In this document: positions 32,842-40,088 of the stretch, in pieces
Position numbering within the stretch: position 1 is the first letter of the stretch
Layout of the letters: each line of letters begins with the position of its first letter
NCBI GenBank assembly: GCA_964478815.1
Contig: CAYZKY010000020.1
Location: 1 to 53,320 of the forward strand
DNA from: DASVNK01 sp964478815
Lineage (GTDB): Bacteria; Verrucomicrobiota; Verrucomicrobiia; Limisphaerales; SXQI01
DNA: 53,320 nt
Direction of reading: 5' to 3'
Made by a program: the position numbers and the translations under genes
Notes under the pieces: model-generated
Told to the model about the DNA's origin: nothing
The model's input: only the letters and a program-made list of their open reading frames with translations
Databases searched by the model: none

Positions 32842-33072
32842 ATGAGCATCACGGCCATCGTTGAGAACGATACCATCAAGCTGCCGCCCGGCGTCCATCT
32901 GCCTGACGGCACCAAGGTGCGTGTGGAACCGGACAAACAGGACCAGTCTGCGGAAGGAGGCGCATTGGCCTGGATGTCTGAATTCGTTGGGTGCATCGAC
33001 ACGCTTCCGTCGGACGCGGCGACACGGCATACGGAATACGCTCACGAACGAAAGCGCCGGCTTTCCCCATGA
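32842..33072 (+). CDS. AF2212-like antitoxin of a VapBC-type pair
   Basis: A 76-residue protein whose first 30 residues (MSITAIVENDTIKLPPGVHL) match the AF2212-like antitoxin fold, a short beta-rich module normally encoded beside PIN toxins. The C-terminal half is helical and charged and would wrap the toxin. The stop overlaps the toxin start as ATGA, a typical toxin-antitoxin arrangement. Antitoxin-toxin complexes of this kind usually repress their own promoter; no clear operator is seen in the 220 bp upstream. Confidence 0.75.
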   Translation: MSITAIVENDTIKLPPGVHLPDGTKVRVEPDKQDQSAEGGALAWMSEFVGCIDTLPSDAATRHTEYAHERKRRLSP

Positions 33073-33470
33073 GGGTTTTCGCAGACACTCATTTCTACAT
33101 CGCGTTGCTCAGCAGCCGGGATTCGGCTCACCAGGCGGCCACGCGTTGGTGGCGCAATCTCGAGATTCGCGAAATCATCACGACGAGCTGGGTTCTCGTT
33201 GAACTCGCCGATAGCATGCGGCTTCCCCACGAACGCGAAACAACCGGGCGCTTTATCGCGGCCCTTCGGCGGGCTCCGCACACGTTGGTGGTGCCCGCGT
33301 CGGAACGGATTTTGTGGCAAGGGTTCGAGACATACCGCCGCCGTTCCGACAAAGAATGGTCGCTCACCGATTGCATTTCCTTCGTCGTCATGGAGCAAGA
33401 AGGACTGACCCAGGCCCTCACCGGAGATCATCACTTCGAGCAGGCCGGTTTCGTCGCGTTGCTGAAATGA
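33069..33470 (+). CDS. PIN-domain ribonuclease toxin (VapC-like)
   Basis: A 133-residue PIN-domain protein. The four acidic metal ligands are all present: D6 in VFADTHFY, E45 in SWVLVELAD, D101 in SLTDCISF and D120 in LTGDHHF. Such toxins cleave tRNA or rRNA when the antitoxin is lost. The gene is translationally coupled to the upstream AF2212-like antitoxin by an ATGA overlap. Nothing mobile is visible on either side, so it looks like a chromosomal pair. Confidence 0.85.
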   Translation: MRVFADTHFYIALLSSRDSAHQAATRWWRNLEIREIITTSWVLVELADSMRLPHERETTGRFIAALRRAPHTLVVPASERILWQGFETYRRRSDKEWSLTDCISFVVMEQEGLTQALTGDHHFEQAGFVALLK

Positions 33471-33531
33471 GCGGTCGAGCCCGCCCGCCCTCGAAGACGG
33501 TCGGCATTTTTCCTTTCTATCCCTGGAGGGG

Positions 33532-33564
33532 ATGAGGCATGTTCGGATTCTAACTTGCCTATGA
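33532..33564 (+). CDS. Possible 10-codon leader ORF coupled to the oxidoreductase gene
   Basis: GGAGG (33525-33529) precedes ATG at 33532, which begins MRHVRILTCL and then a stop that overlaps the start of the next gene as ATGA. The main gene has no Shine-Dalgarno of its own, so ribosomes may load here and re-initiate. The two-base spacing is short. An alternative four-codon frame begins at 33539. Confidence 0.3.
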   Translation: MRHVRILTCL

Positions 33565-34889
33565 GAATTCGCCTTTCCCGGCGCGGCTTTATCCGCGCAG
33601 CGTCCGCCACCGCCCTTTCCTTTCCCGCCATCGTCTCCGCGGCCTCGCCGAACTCGAAGCTGAACATCGCCATCATCGGCGCCGGCGGCCGCGGCGCGGG
33701 GAACATGGCCGACGTGAGCAGCGAGAACATCGTGGCCTTGTGCGATGTCAACGAACGGAACCTGGACGCGGCGGCGCAGAAACATCCCAAAGCGCGAAAG
33801 TACATCGACTTTCGAAAGTTATATGAGGATTCGACCGACCTCGACGCCGTCGTGGTGAGCTGCGCCGAGCATACGCATGCCCTCGCCGTCCTCCCGGCGC
33901 TCGAATCGCGCAAACACGTCTATTGCGAAAAGCCGATCACTCACAGTGTCTGGGAAGCTCGCGTGCTCACCGAAGCGGCCGCCCGCGCGAAGGTGGCCAC
34001 GCAGATGGGCACGCAAATTCACGCCGAAGCGAATTACCGGCGCGTCGTCGAACTCGTGCAAGGCGGAGCCGTCGGTCCCGTCACCGAAGTGCATGTCTGG
34101 GTCGGCCGGGCGTGGGGCCGGCAAAGCCCCGAAGCCGCGAAGCGGAACGGCGATATCGTCTCGGCGCTCGAGCGGCCGGAAGGTTCGAAGCCGATCCCGC
34201 CGGGTTTGCATTGGGACCTGTGGCTTGGCCCGGCGCCCGAACGGCCCTTTCACGACGTCTACTTCCCCGGCCCCAAATGGTATCGATGGTGGGATTTCGG
34301 CGGCGGCACCATGAGCGATCTGGGCAGTCACTGGAACGATCTGCCCTTCTGGGCGCTCAAGCTGAAATACCCGCTCACCATCGAAGCCGGCGGCCCGCCG
34401 CCCCATCCCGAGCTGGCCCCCGCTTCCATGACCGCCACCTACACCTATCCCGCCCGGGCCGAAATGCCCCCCGTGCGCCTGACGTGGTACCAGGGCGAGG
34501 AGAAGCCGGAACTCTGGCGCGGTGGCCTCATTCCCAAGTGGGACAGCGGCGTCCTTTTCATCGGCAACAAAGGGATGATCCTCTCCGACTACATGAAGCA
34601 CACCCTCCTGCCCGAGGCGAGTTTCAAGGATTACGTGCGCCCGCCGCAGTCCATCCCCCCGAGCCTCGGCCATCACAAGGAATGGATTCACGCCTGCAAA
34701 ACCGGCGCTCCCACCACCTGCTCCTTCGATTACAGCGGGCCCCTCACCGAGGCGAACCACCTCGGCAACATCGCCTACCGCCTCGGCCGAAAAATCGTCT
34801 GGGACGCCGAAAAACTCGAAGCCACTAACGTGCCGGAAGCCGCCTCCCTCATCAAACGCCCCTACCGCGCCGGCTGGAAACTCGTTTAA
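33561..34889 (+). CDS. Exported Gfo/Idh/MocA-family oxidoreductase
   Basis: A 442-residue NAD(P)-dependent sugar oxidoreductase. A Tat-type signal (LSRRGFIRAASATALSFPAIVSAA) precedes the Rossmann domain, whose dinucleotide loop is IAIIGAGGRGAGN. The catalytic lysine lies in YCEKPITH, and WDLWLGPAPERPF and DFGGGTMSDLGSHWNDL belong to the C-terminal domain. Tat-exported members with a pre-bound cofactor are abundant in Verrucomicrobia and Planctomycetes and act on sugars or glycosides, so it could work with the DUF1080 or ManD-like proteins. ATG 33561 is taken as the start; the TTG two codons upstream is less likely. Confidence 0.9.
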   Translation: MRIRLSRRGFIRAASATALSFPAIVSAASPNSKLNIAIIGAGGRGAGNMADVSSENIVALCDVNERNLDAAAQKHPKARKYIDFRKLYEDSTDLDAVVVSCAEHTHALAVLPALESRKHVYCEKPITHSVWEARVLTEAAARAKVATQMGTQIHAEANYRRVVELVQGGAVGPVTEVHVWVGRAWGRQSPEAAKRNGDIVSALERPEGSKPIPPGLHWDLWLGPAPERPFHDVYFPGPKWYRWWDFGGGTMSDLGSHWNDLPFWALKLKYPLTIEAGGPPPHPELAPASMTATYTYPARAEMPPVRLTWYQGEEKPELWRGGLIPKWDSGVLFIGNKGMILSDYMKHTLLPEASFKDYVRPPQSIPPSLGHHKEWIHACKTGAPTTCSFDYSGPLTEANHLGNIAYRLGRKIVWDAEKLEATNVPEAASLIKRPYRAGWKLV

Positions 34890-34991
34890 CCCAAACTCGG
34901 AATTCCAGAGTTCGAGTCGAGCAAGTGCCCACGCGGCCCCGTCGTCCTGCCAGGGCGAACGCATCCAGATTCCCCGGATCATGCCCCATTG

Positions 34992-35091
34992 GGGGTAGCG
35001 ACAGGCGCCCCCGCCTGTCCCGTTCGGGCGCCTCGCCCGAACGTTCCCTCGAAAACCGGGGGCGTTTCCGAGGCTTTTACATGCGTTTGCC
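34992..35091. repeat. Double-hairpin dispersed repeat, copy 1
   Basis: A 100-bp element with two adjacent stem-loops: GACAGGCG/CGCCTGTC (35000-35019, 4-nt loop) and GTTCGGGCG/CGCCCGAAC (35022-35042, 3-nt loop), followed by GTTCCCTCG and GAGGCTTT and ending GCGTTTGCC. It sits between the convergent Gfo/Idh/MocA and Dabb genes, where it can act on both transcripts. A second copy lies at 45415-45513. Confidence 0.75.
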
Positions 35092-35100
35092 TTGGTCGTT

Positions 35101-35391
35101 CTACTCGAAGTCGTACACCACCACCTTCTTGCAGATCGGCTTGAACACCTTCTCCACGAAGTCGATGTGCATCGGGTGAACCTGATAATCGTCCTGGGCT
35201 TTCTTGTCGGAAAAAACGAGATTGAGGGCGGCTTGGTAGCTTTGATCGACCACGGGACGATGGCTGCCGACCATTTTTCCAATGTGGTAGGAAAGGACGC
35301 CCGGGATCGGCTTCAAATATTTGTTGGCCCCCTCGATCAACTTTTCCGTATCCGCCGGGTCCACCCAAAAAATCACGACATGCGAAAACAT
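35101..35391 (-). CDS. Dabb (stress-responsive A/B barrel) domain protein
   Basis: A single dimeric alpha/beta-barrel domain of 96 residues. It opens FSHVVIFWVD and keeps GVLSYHIGKMVGS, ALNLVFSDKKAQDDYQVHPMHIDFVEK, the usual Dabb core with the conserved histidine pair. Functions in the family vary (stress response, polyketide cyclisation, small-molecule binding), so none is assigned. The ATG at 35391 marks the start of the conserved domain. It is convergent with the oxidoreductase gene and separated from it by the double-hairpin repeat. Confidence 0.83.
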   Translation of the reverse strand: MFSHVVIFWVDPADTEKLIEGANKYLKPIPGVLSYHIGKMVGSHRPVVDQSYQAALNLVFSDKKAQDDYQVHPMHIDFVEKVFKPICKKVVVYDFE

Positions 35392-35620
35392 CCCGCGCAC
35401 GATAAAGAATCCCCTCCCTCCCGCCAATCCGAAATCAGCCCCCCTCCCAATCGCTGCATCTCTTTCCCAGGCTCCGCACATCTCTCGCCCGCTCCAGGAG
35501 TACTAACCGGTCCGCCACCAGGCTCTCTCCCATCATTGACAATTCCAATCGTACCCCCCCGCCGGCCAGCCGGCCGTCGGAAGCTTGACCGGTCGGGCCT
35601 TTTTTGCCAGCGTGGCCGGC

Positions 35621-36568
35621 ATGAAACTGTTGGAGGTGGCGGTCTTGGGGTTCTGCGCCGCCGCGCTCGTTTCGGCGCAACCGGTTCCCGCGGTTCCAGA
35701 TTTTCACCTCCCGGATGTGGACGACGATTCTCCGCGCGCCGGTCAAACGGTCTCTCCCCGCGACTATCTCCTGCAAGTCTCCGCCTACTACTTTAGCGAT
35801 GCCAGTTGCAGCTATTGCCGCAGCCAGGTCGGCCATCTCGAAAATATCGAAGCCGATCTCCGCCGCACCAATCCCGATCTCAACATCGAAATCATCGGCA
35901 TCAACAAGCACGACAAGGCGAGCTACAACCGCGTCCTGACGCTCTTCTACACCCTGCCGTGGCTCCAGGATACGGCGATGGGCCCCACTTGGGCCGCCTG
36001 GAAGGCGGTCTGGCGCGACGTGCAGGTGGTCGATGCGCAAAACCGCCTGGTCGGCGTCTTCAATCTCACCTCCCACGATCTCGGCCAGGAAGCCCACCGG
36101 AACACGCTGAAGCAGATGCTCCTCCAGGCCGCTGTCGCGAAGGATATCGATAAGAACGGCATCGCGGACGACTGGCAGGATCTCATGCTCCGCGAACCCC
36201 TCGCCTCCCCCACCCAGGATTTCGACAAGGATGGCCGGCCCGAGTTCGAAGAGTACGCCTTCGGCACCGACCCGCGCGACCCGCTCTCGCTCAGCTCGGC
36301 CCAGTTCGCCTTCCAGGGCAACGGCGTGCTCCGCGTCTTGAAATTCTCCTACCGCCAGCGCGCGGGCGCCGCCGTGCAGTACTCCGCGCAACTCTCGAAC
36401 GATCTGACCGCCTGGCGCGACCTCTACTTCGAACCCAAAGTCATCCGCACCATCAAGCCGCTCTACGACGGCACCGGCACCACGCTCGTCACCTGGGAAA
36501 TCCCCGCTCCCAAGGAAGCCGGCGCGAAATCCTTCGTCAGAGTCGTCGCCTCCCCCGCCACGCGCTGA
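35621..36568 (+). CDS. Secreted thioredoxin-fold protein with Ca-binding-like repeats
   Basis: A 315-residue exported protein. After a short signal peptide (LLEVAVLGFCAAALVSAQ) comes a thioredoxin-like domain with a CSYC redox pair (C63, C66). Two Asp-rich loops resembling thrombospondin-3 or dockerin calcium loops follow: DIDKNGIADDW (175-185) and DFDKDGRPEFEEYAFGTDP (200-218), a linker type common in secreted Verrucomicrobia proteins. The C-terminal 90 residues form a beta-rich region (FSYRQRAGAAVQYSAQLSNDLTAW). It likely acts on periplasmic or extracellular disulfides, but the substrate is unknown. No clear Shine-Dalgarno is present. Confidence 0.72.
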   Translation: MKLLEVAVLGFCAAALVSAQPVPAVPDFHLPDVDDDSPRAGQTVSPRDYLLQVSAYYFSDASCSYCRSQVGHLENIEADLRRTNPDLNIEIIGINKHDKASYNRVLTLFYTLPWLQDTAMGPTWAAWKAVWRDVQVVDAQNRLVGVFNLTSHDLGQEAHRNTLKQMLLQAAVAKDIDKNGIADDWQDLMLREPLASPTQDFDKDGRPEFEEYAFGTDPRDPLSLSSAQFAFQGNGVLRVLKFSYRQRAGAAVQYSAQLSNDLTAWRDLYFEPKVIRTIKPLYDGTGTTLVTWEIPAPKEAGAKSFVRVVASPATR

Positions 36569-36606
36569 CCGCCGCGCCGCGGCCGAAGGAAAGCAAGCCA
36601 GAGAAT

Positions 36607-36658
36607 GGTGAAACCAGACTTTACATTTAGACGTCTAAATATAAAGTCTGGTTTCACC
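36607..36658. repeat. 26-bp-arm palindrome, left border of the DUF4143 cassette
   Basis: A 52-nt inverted repeat with 25 of 26 positions paired and no loop; the only mismatch is C36624/A36641. Core: TTTAGACGTCTAAA. It ends 3 bp from the stop codon of the ATPase gene. The copy at 37803-37840 shares ACTTTAC-n-TTTAGACGTCTAAAT-n-TAAAGT. It could be a transposition end, an excision site or a bidirectional terminator. Confidence 0.88.
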
Positions 36659-36661
36659 GCG

Positions 36662-37798
36662 TTAGCTGCGCATCGCCAGCCGCAGTTCGGCCGGCGAGAC
36701 GATGTTCACCTCCAGCCCCCGCGCCGTGCGCGCGTAGGCTGGCCCGGCCAGGGGGCAGACCACGAAATTCCGCCCCTTGGGATACTGCTCCCGAAACACG
36801 GCCAGATTCCGCGGATCGAACCGGTCCGGCTGCCATTTGCATTCGATGGCGTCGACTCGGTCCCGGCTTTGGGGCACAACGAAATCGATTTCGCGGCCCT
36901 GTTTATCCCGCCAGAAATGCACGCGGGGCAGGGCCGCCGCCCGGAGCGCGTCCAGCACCAGATGCTCCCACAAAAGCCCGCAATCCTCCGCACGCAAGGT
37001 GTCCCAGCCGCAGGCGTAGGCCACGAAACCTGTATCGAAACCATAAGCCCGGGGCTGGGCGATGATTTCCCGCCGTCCGCCGCCCGCGAAGGGCCGCACC
37101 AGATGCACCACCTGGGTGGCCTGGTACACTTCGAGCCAATTCATGACGGTCGGCCGGCTGATCTGGCTTTCGGCGGCCACCTTCGAAACTTCGAGCAGCC
37201 CGCCGCTCTGCCGGAAGAGCAGCTCCAGCACGCGCAAGAATCCGGCCCGCTTTTCCAGCCGGAACAGCTCCTGCACATCCCGCGCGAAATAGGAGTCGAA
37301 CCACTCGGCGTAAAACTCGGGATCGTACTCCTCCGCCAACAGCGCCGGCGGAAGCCCGCCCCGCCGCAGCCGCTCCCGGGCGTCCAGCCCGCCAAAGGCC
37401 GGCAGCTCCTCGTAAAGCACCGGAGCCAACTCGATGGTCCGTTTTCGGCCCGCCAGGCTGTCCCGGAATTTTTGCGTCGCGGCTAGGGTCGAAGAACCGG
37501 TCGCGAGGATTTTTAATTTGGGAAATTCGTCCGCGCCGATCTTGAGCAGCCGGCTCGGATCCGGCAACTGATGCACCTCATCCAGGACGACCACGGGCTT
37601 TCTTACCGCCCGGAAGAACCGTTCCGGCTCCGCCACCCGTTCCGCCGCCGCCGGCAGATCGCAGTTCAGATACTCCGCGTCCGCCACGGCCCGGGCCAAC
37701 ATGGTCTTGCCCGACCGCCGCGGCCCGCAGAGCCACGCGACCGGCGCCTTCCGCCATGCCGCCGCCAGCTTTTCCCTCCATATCGGCCTCTCGATCAT
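36662..37798 (-). CDS. AAA ATPase with DUF4143 nuclease-like C-terminus
   Basis: A 378-residue protein of the archaeal/bacterial AAA-14 + DUF4143 family. Walker A is GPRRSGKT (25-32), Walker B is VVVLDEVH (69-76, D73 E74), and a sensor-like ATGSST follows. A wHTH-like stretch (VSKVAAESQISRPTVMNWLEVYQ) precedes DUF4143, whose end keeps a PD-(D/E)xK-like pattern: E303/D305 in GREIDFVV and E319/K321 in AIECKW. The family is widespread, poorly understood and often sporadic. The gene is bracketed closely by two palindromes with a common core (3 bp from stop, 4 bp from start) and has no separate Shine-Dalgarno, so the upstream palindrome forms its leader. Confidence 0.83.
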   Translation of the reverse strand: MIERPIWREKLAAAWRKAPVAWLCGPRRSGKTMLARAVADAEYLNCDLPAAAERVAEPERFFRAVRKPVVVLDEVHQLPDPSRLLKIGADEFPKLKILATGSSTLAATQKFRDSLAGRKRTIELAPVLYEELPAFGGLDARERLRRGGLPPALLAEEYDPEFYAEWFDSYFARDVQELFRLEKRAGFLRVLELLFRQSGGLLEVSKVAAESQISRPTVMNWLEVYQATQVVHLVRPFAGGGRREIIAQPRAYGFDTGFVAYACGWDTLRAEDCGLLWEHLVLDALRAAALPRVHFWRDKQGREIDFVVPQSRDRVDAIECKWQPDRFDPRNLAVFREQYPKGRNFVVCPLAGPAYARTARGLEVNIVSPAELRLAMRS

Positions 37799-37802
37799 GC
37801 AC

Positions 37803-37840
37803 CCACACTTTACCTTTAGACGTCTAAATGTAAAGTGGGG
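37803..37840. repeat. Imperfect palindrome, right border of the DUF4143 cassette
   Basis: Arms of 19 bp around the same core TTTAGACGTCTAAA, with two mismatches (C37814/T37829 and A37805/G37838). It begins 4 bp upstream of the ATPase start codon. The inner 30 nt are nearly identical to the palindrome at 36607-36658 while the outer arms differ, so the two are independent copies of one core. Confidence 0.8.
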
Positions 37841-37972
37841 TTTCAAAATCAAAATTGCCCCCGTTCGGATGGCTGGCCGGTCTCGAGCGTCGCCACTGCA
37901 ACGGGTGGTTCTGGCCGCGGACCGCGCTGTCCCCGCTTTGCAAACCTCGGTTTCTCGCTTAGACTAACCGGC

Positions 37973-38443
37973 ATGAGCACCGCGACGGTGGAACAGCCGC
38001 TCACCTACGAAGAGGAACGAGGCAAGCCTATGCCCAGCCAAAATCATGGAGCCGTTCAATTCAAGCTTTGCGTCGAATTTGGCCGCCATCCCGGTTTTCG
38101 CTTCTACAGCGAGCTTTCCCTCGATCTCGACGGCCAGACTTTCGTTCCAGACCTCAGTGTTTTCCCGCCGAAGTCTCTCGACTTTCGCCGGGACGTCGTT
38201 CGCGTTACGGAAACTCCGTTGACGGTCGTGGAGATTTTTTCCCCCACGCAAGGCCAGCAGGAAGTCCTCGACAAGGTGGACATCTACTTCCGCCACGGTG
38301 TCAAGAGTTGCTGGATCGTCTCCCCCGCTTTCCGCACGATCACGGTCCTCACCCCTGATGGCGCCGCGCAGGTTTACCAGACCGGCACCGTCACCGATCC
38401 CGCCACCGGCCTCACCGCCGATCTGGCGCGCGTCTTCTCCTGA
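37973..38443 (+). CDS. Uma2-family putative endonuclease
   Basis: A 156-residue Uma2 (DUF820) protein with a restriction-endonuclease-like fold. The probable metal site is D60 in FVPDLSVF and E87 in VVEIFSPTQ, and the C-terminal VDIYFRHGVKSCWIVSP is a family hallmark. The opening TYEEERGKPMPS is typical. The family is extremely abundant in some bacteria and its biological role is unknown. It converges on the UPF0175 gene with a 9-bp gap. No clear Shine-Dalgarno precedes the ATG. Confidence 0.87.
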   Translation: MSTATVEQPLTYEEERGKPMPSQNHGAVQFKLCVEFGRHPGFRFYSELSLDLDGQTFVPDLSVFPPKSLDFRRDVVRVTETPLTVVEIFSPTQGQQEVLDKVDIYFRHGVKSCWIVSPAFRTITVLTPDGAAQVYQTGTVTDPATGLTADLARVFS

Positions 38444-38452
38444 ATCTCCCGC

Positions 38453-38722
38453 TCACTGGCGGGGAAGTATCTCATCCAGCGTCGCCCGGTCGGCCTCCCA
38501 ATCGTCCAGCGAATAGTTCAAAGGCACCTGGCGTTCCGTCAGGAATCGTTCCGCCTCCCAATAATCCAGGCCGAGCATCTCGCCGACCTGCCGCAACGAC
38601 AGCCGGCCAGCTCGGTACTCCTCGATGGCCGCATCCTCCGCGAGCCGCCGCGCCCGCGCCTCCGGCGTTCGACCGAGCAGTCGTGCGACCGTTTCAGGCA
38701 ATTTAACGATGACTTCGACCAT
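38453..38722 (-). CDS. UPF0175 family protein (antitoxin-like), without a visible toxin partner
   Basis: An 89-residue UPF0175 protein. Such proteins resemble antitoxins and are normally followed by a PIN-domain toxin gene of the DUF3368 type. Typical segments are VKLPETVARLLG, IEEYRAGRLSLRQVGEMLGLDYWEAERFL and VPLNYSLDDWEAD. GAGG five bases upstream supports ATG 38722. Here the downstream neighbour is the convergent Uma2 gene, so no cognate toxin is present; it may be an orphan antitoxin or regulator. Confidence 0.82.
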   Translation of the reverse strand: MVEVIVKLPETVARLLGRTPEARARRLAEDAAIEEYRAGRLSLRQVGEMLGLDYWEAERFLTERQVPLNYSLDDWEADRATLDEILPRQ

Positions 38723-38806
38723 GGCAAACCTCGGCGCTTTCGCCGGGGCGGCCATTAGTATAACACACCAATCCCGATGGCCGCAAAGCCGGTTCTCTGG
38801 ATCCGC

Positions 38807-39496
38807 TTAGTTCCGCCGCACCTGGCGGTTGAACCAGGCGAGGCCGCTCAGCGCCAGCGCGAGCGCGAGCCCGGTCGATCCGGCGTCCGGCACGCCGGTC
38901 GGGCGGTTCAGCGCGTCGCCCGAGCCGAAGAGAGCCCAGGACAGTCCGTCGAAGGAGTACCGGCCGGCGGACCCGCCGTCGCAGCAATCCTCCTTGCCGT
39001 ACACATCCAACCGGTGCGCCCCGGCCCCTAGGATAACCTTCCCGGCGAGCATTTCGTTCGGATCTGCCCACGATCCCGCCCACCACAAATCGTCGCTGCT
39101 GAAAGTGACTGCTGCTCCATCCAGGAAGGCCGCGCCCCCCCGCCCAAAATCAACCCCGAGTTGAAAGGCGAACGAGCCCGCCTCGCCCGGCTCGATATAA
39201 AAATCCACTTGGAGATGATACGCGAGGCTGATTGTCGCTCCGCCGGGGATCATACTTCCGTTGCTCACGCCGTTCCACTCCGCGACGCTCGCGTTGCCGA
39301 ATCCGGCAGGTGGAACCGGGTAGGTGGTCTCCAGCGTATTCCAATGATCGCGATATTCGGCCGCCGTGCCGTACGCCACATCATCCCCCGGCAACGAGGA
39401 GTAAGAAACTTCGCTGGATTGGATGGCCGGAGCGAGAGCCGCAAGCCCGGCAATCAGCAGGGCAGGGGAATTCCATCGGGTAGAGAGCGTCTGCAT
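38807..39496 (-). CDS. Secreted VPDSG-CTERM-type anchored protein
   Basis: A 229-residue exported protein with a signal peptide (SPALLIAGLAALAPAIQSS) and a C-terminal sorting tail: VPDAGST, then the hydrophobic LALALALSGLAWF, then RQVRRN. This tripartite end is the VPDSG variant of PEP-CTERM, recognised by an exosortase. The middle holds a beta-rich region with EPGEAGSFAFQLGVDFGRGGAAFLDG, perhaps a PA14-like or jelly-roll domain. An upstream dyad motif at 39679-39706 is shared with the other VPDSG gene in the window. No exosortase is encoded here. Such proteins usually enter the matrix or cell surface. Confidence 0.78.
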   Translation of the reverse strand: MQTLSTRWNSPALLIAGLAALAPAIQSSEVSYSSLPGDDVAYGTAAEYRDHWNTLETTYPVPPAGFGNASVAEWNGVSNGSMIPGGATISLAYHLQVDFYIEPGEAGSFAFQLGVDFGRGGAAFLDGAAVTFSSDDLWWAGSWADPNEMLAGKVILGAGAHRLDVYGKEDCCDGGSAGRYSFDGLSWALFGSGDALNRPTGVPDAGSTGLALALALSGLAWFNRQVRRN

Positions 39497-39628
39497 AGAT
39501 CGTTCTGGTTTGAGTTGAACTTTGGCGTTGCGCCAAGGGTGTTTGTTGCCTAAATGCGACAGCAAGATGTATTCCAAAACGATTGCTTCAAATTATCCAC
39601 GCTCATAAATCGCTGGCCATCAGCAATT

Positions 39629-39638
39629 TATAGTCTAA
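39629..39638 (-). repeat. Weak partial match to the TGTAGACT box near the cassette end
   Basis: ATAGTCTA (39630-39637) is part of the reverse complement of TGTAGACTATT. It lies beyond the downstream end of the capsid cassette, opposite in orientation to the four boxes at its upstream end. With only eight bases shared, chance is a serious alternative. Confidence 0.2.
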
Positions 39639-39678
39639 TCTCTCTCATTCTAAAATCTCACGCCATTTTCCGAATCAC

Positions 39679-39706
39679 CGCCAAATCGTAAAACAATCTT
39701 ACAAAT
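39679..39706 (-). promoter_or_regulatory. Shared dyad motif upstream of a VPDSG-CTERM gene (copy A)
   Basis: The plus strand reads CGCCAAATCGTAAAA and then a TTACA half-site, forming GTAA-N7-TTAC. It lies 183 bp upstream of the VPDSG-CTERM start. It matches the 28-nt motif at 47413-47440 upstream of the second VPDSG-CTERM gene at about 21 of 28 positions. It may be a regulator site controlling the sorting-signal regulon. Confidence 0.5.
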
Positions 39707-39745
39707 CAGGCTCATCCCCCGCTCCCGATCCGCGATTCACGCCGA

Positions 39746-39774
39746 GGCTGGCGGCGCCATCTCCGCCGCCAGCC
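39746..39774. terminator. Perfect 11-bp hairpin at the end of the capsid cassette
   Basis: GGCTGGCGGCG and CGCCGCCAGCC form an 11-bp stem with a 7-nt loop, 16 bp after the last stop codon of the minus-strand capsid cassette. No T-tract follows, but strength and position make a transcription terminator plausible. Confidence 0.6.
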
Positions 39775-39790
39775 GCCCGACTCGCCTTGC

Positions 39791-40036
39791 TCACTCCGCG
39801 ACTGCCGCCGCCACGTCGGTCAGCGCCGCCGTCGCGGTTTCCTTTGCCAGGCCGCGCAGCGCCGTGTCGTAGCGCGCCCAGGTCTGGCCGGGGCCGGTGT
39901 CCGTGAGTAAGTCCGCGTTCAGCGCGAACCGTTCGTCCGCCAGCCTCACCGGTTCGATCCGGTGGCGCGGGTCTCCCCCGTCGTTCAACGCTTTCAGCGT
40001 TTGCACCTGCGCGGGGTTCACGATCAGCATTTCCAT
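39791..40036 (-). CDS. Small phage-cassette protein, 81 aa
   Basis: An 81-residue protein of unknown function, the last gene of the capsid cassette. It begins MEMLIVNPAQVQTLKALNDGG and ends in an Ala-rich helix (TATAALTDVAAAVAE). The ATG at 40036 has AAGGA five bases upstream, the same leader style (GCGAAAGGA-n-CTTATG) as the gene before it. Its position next to a LamG-like structural protein suggests a minor virion or assembly component. Confidence 0.62.
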   Translation of the reverse strand: MEMLIVNPAQVQTLKALNDGGDPRHRIEPVRLADERFALNADLLTDTGPGQTWARYDTALRGLAKETATAALTDVAAAVAE

Positions 40037-40067
40037 AAGGTTCCTTTCGCGAGAAGGGGAGCCTCTC

Positions 40068-40088
40068 GGCACCCCCCCCCTGTTTTTT
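40068..40088 (-). repeat. Poly-G element A6-CA-G9-TGCC, copy 2
   Basis: Read on the minus strand: A6, CA, nine G, TGCC. It begins at the stop codon of the 274-residue capsid-cassette gene and lies within the 50 bp before the next start. It matches the element at 116-137 apart from one G. Confidence 0.55.
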
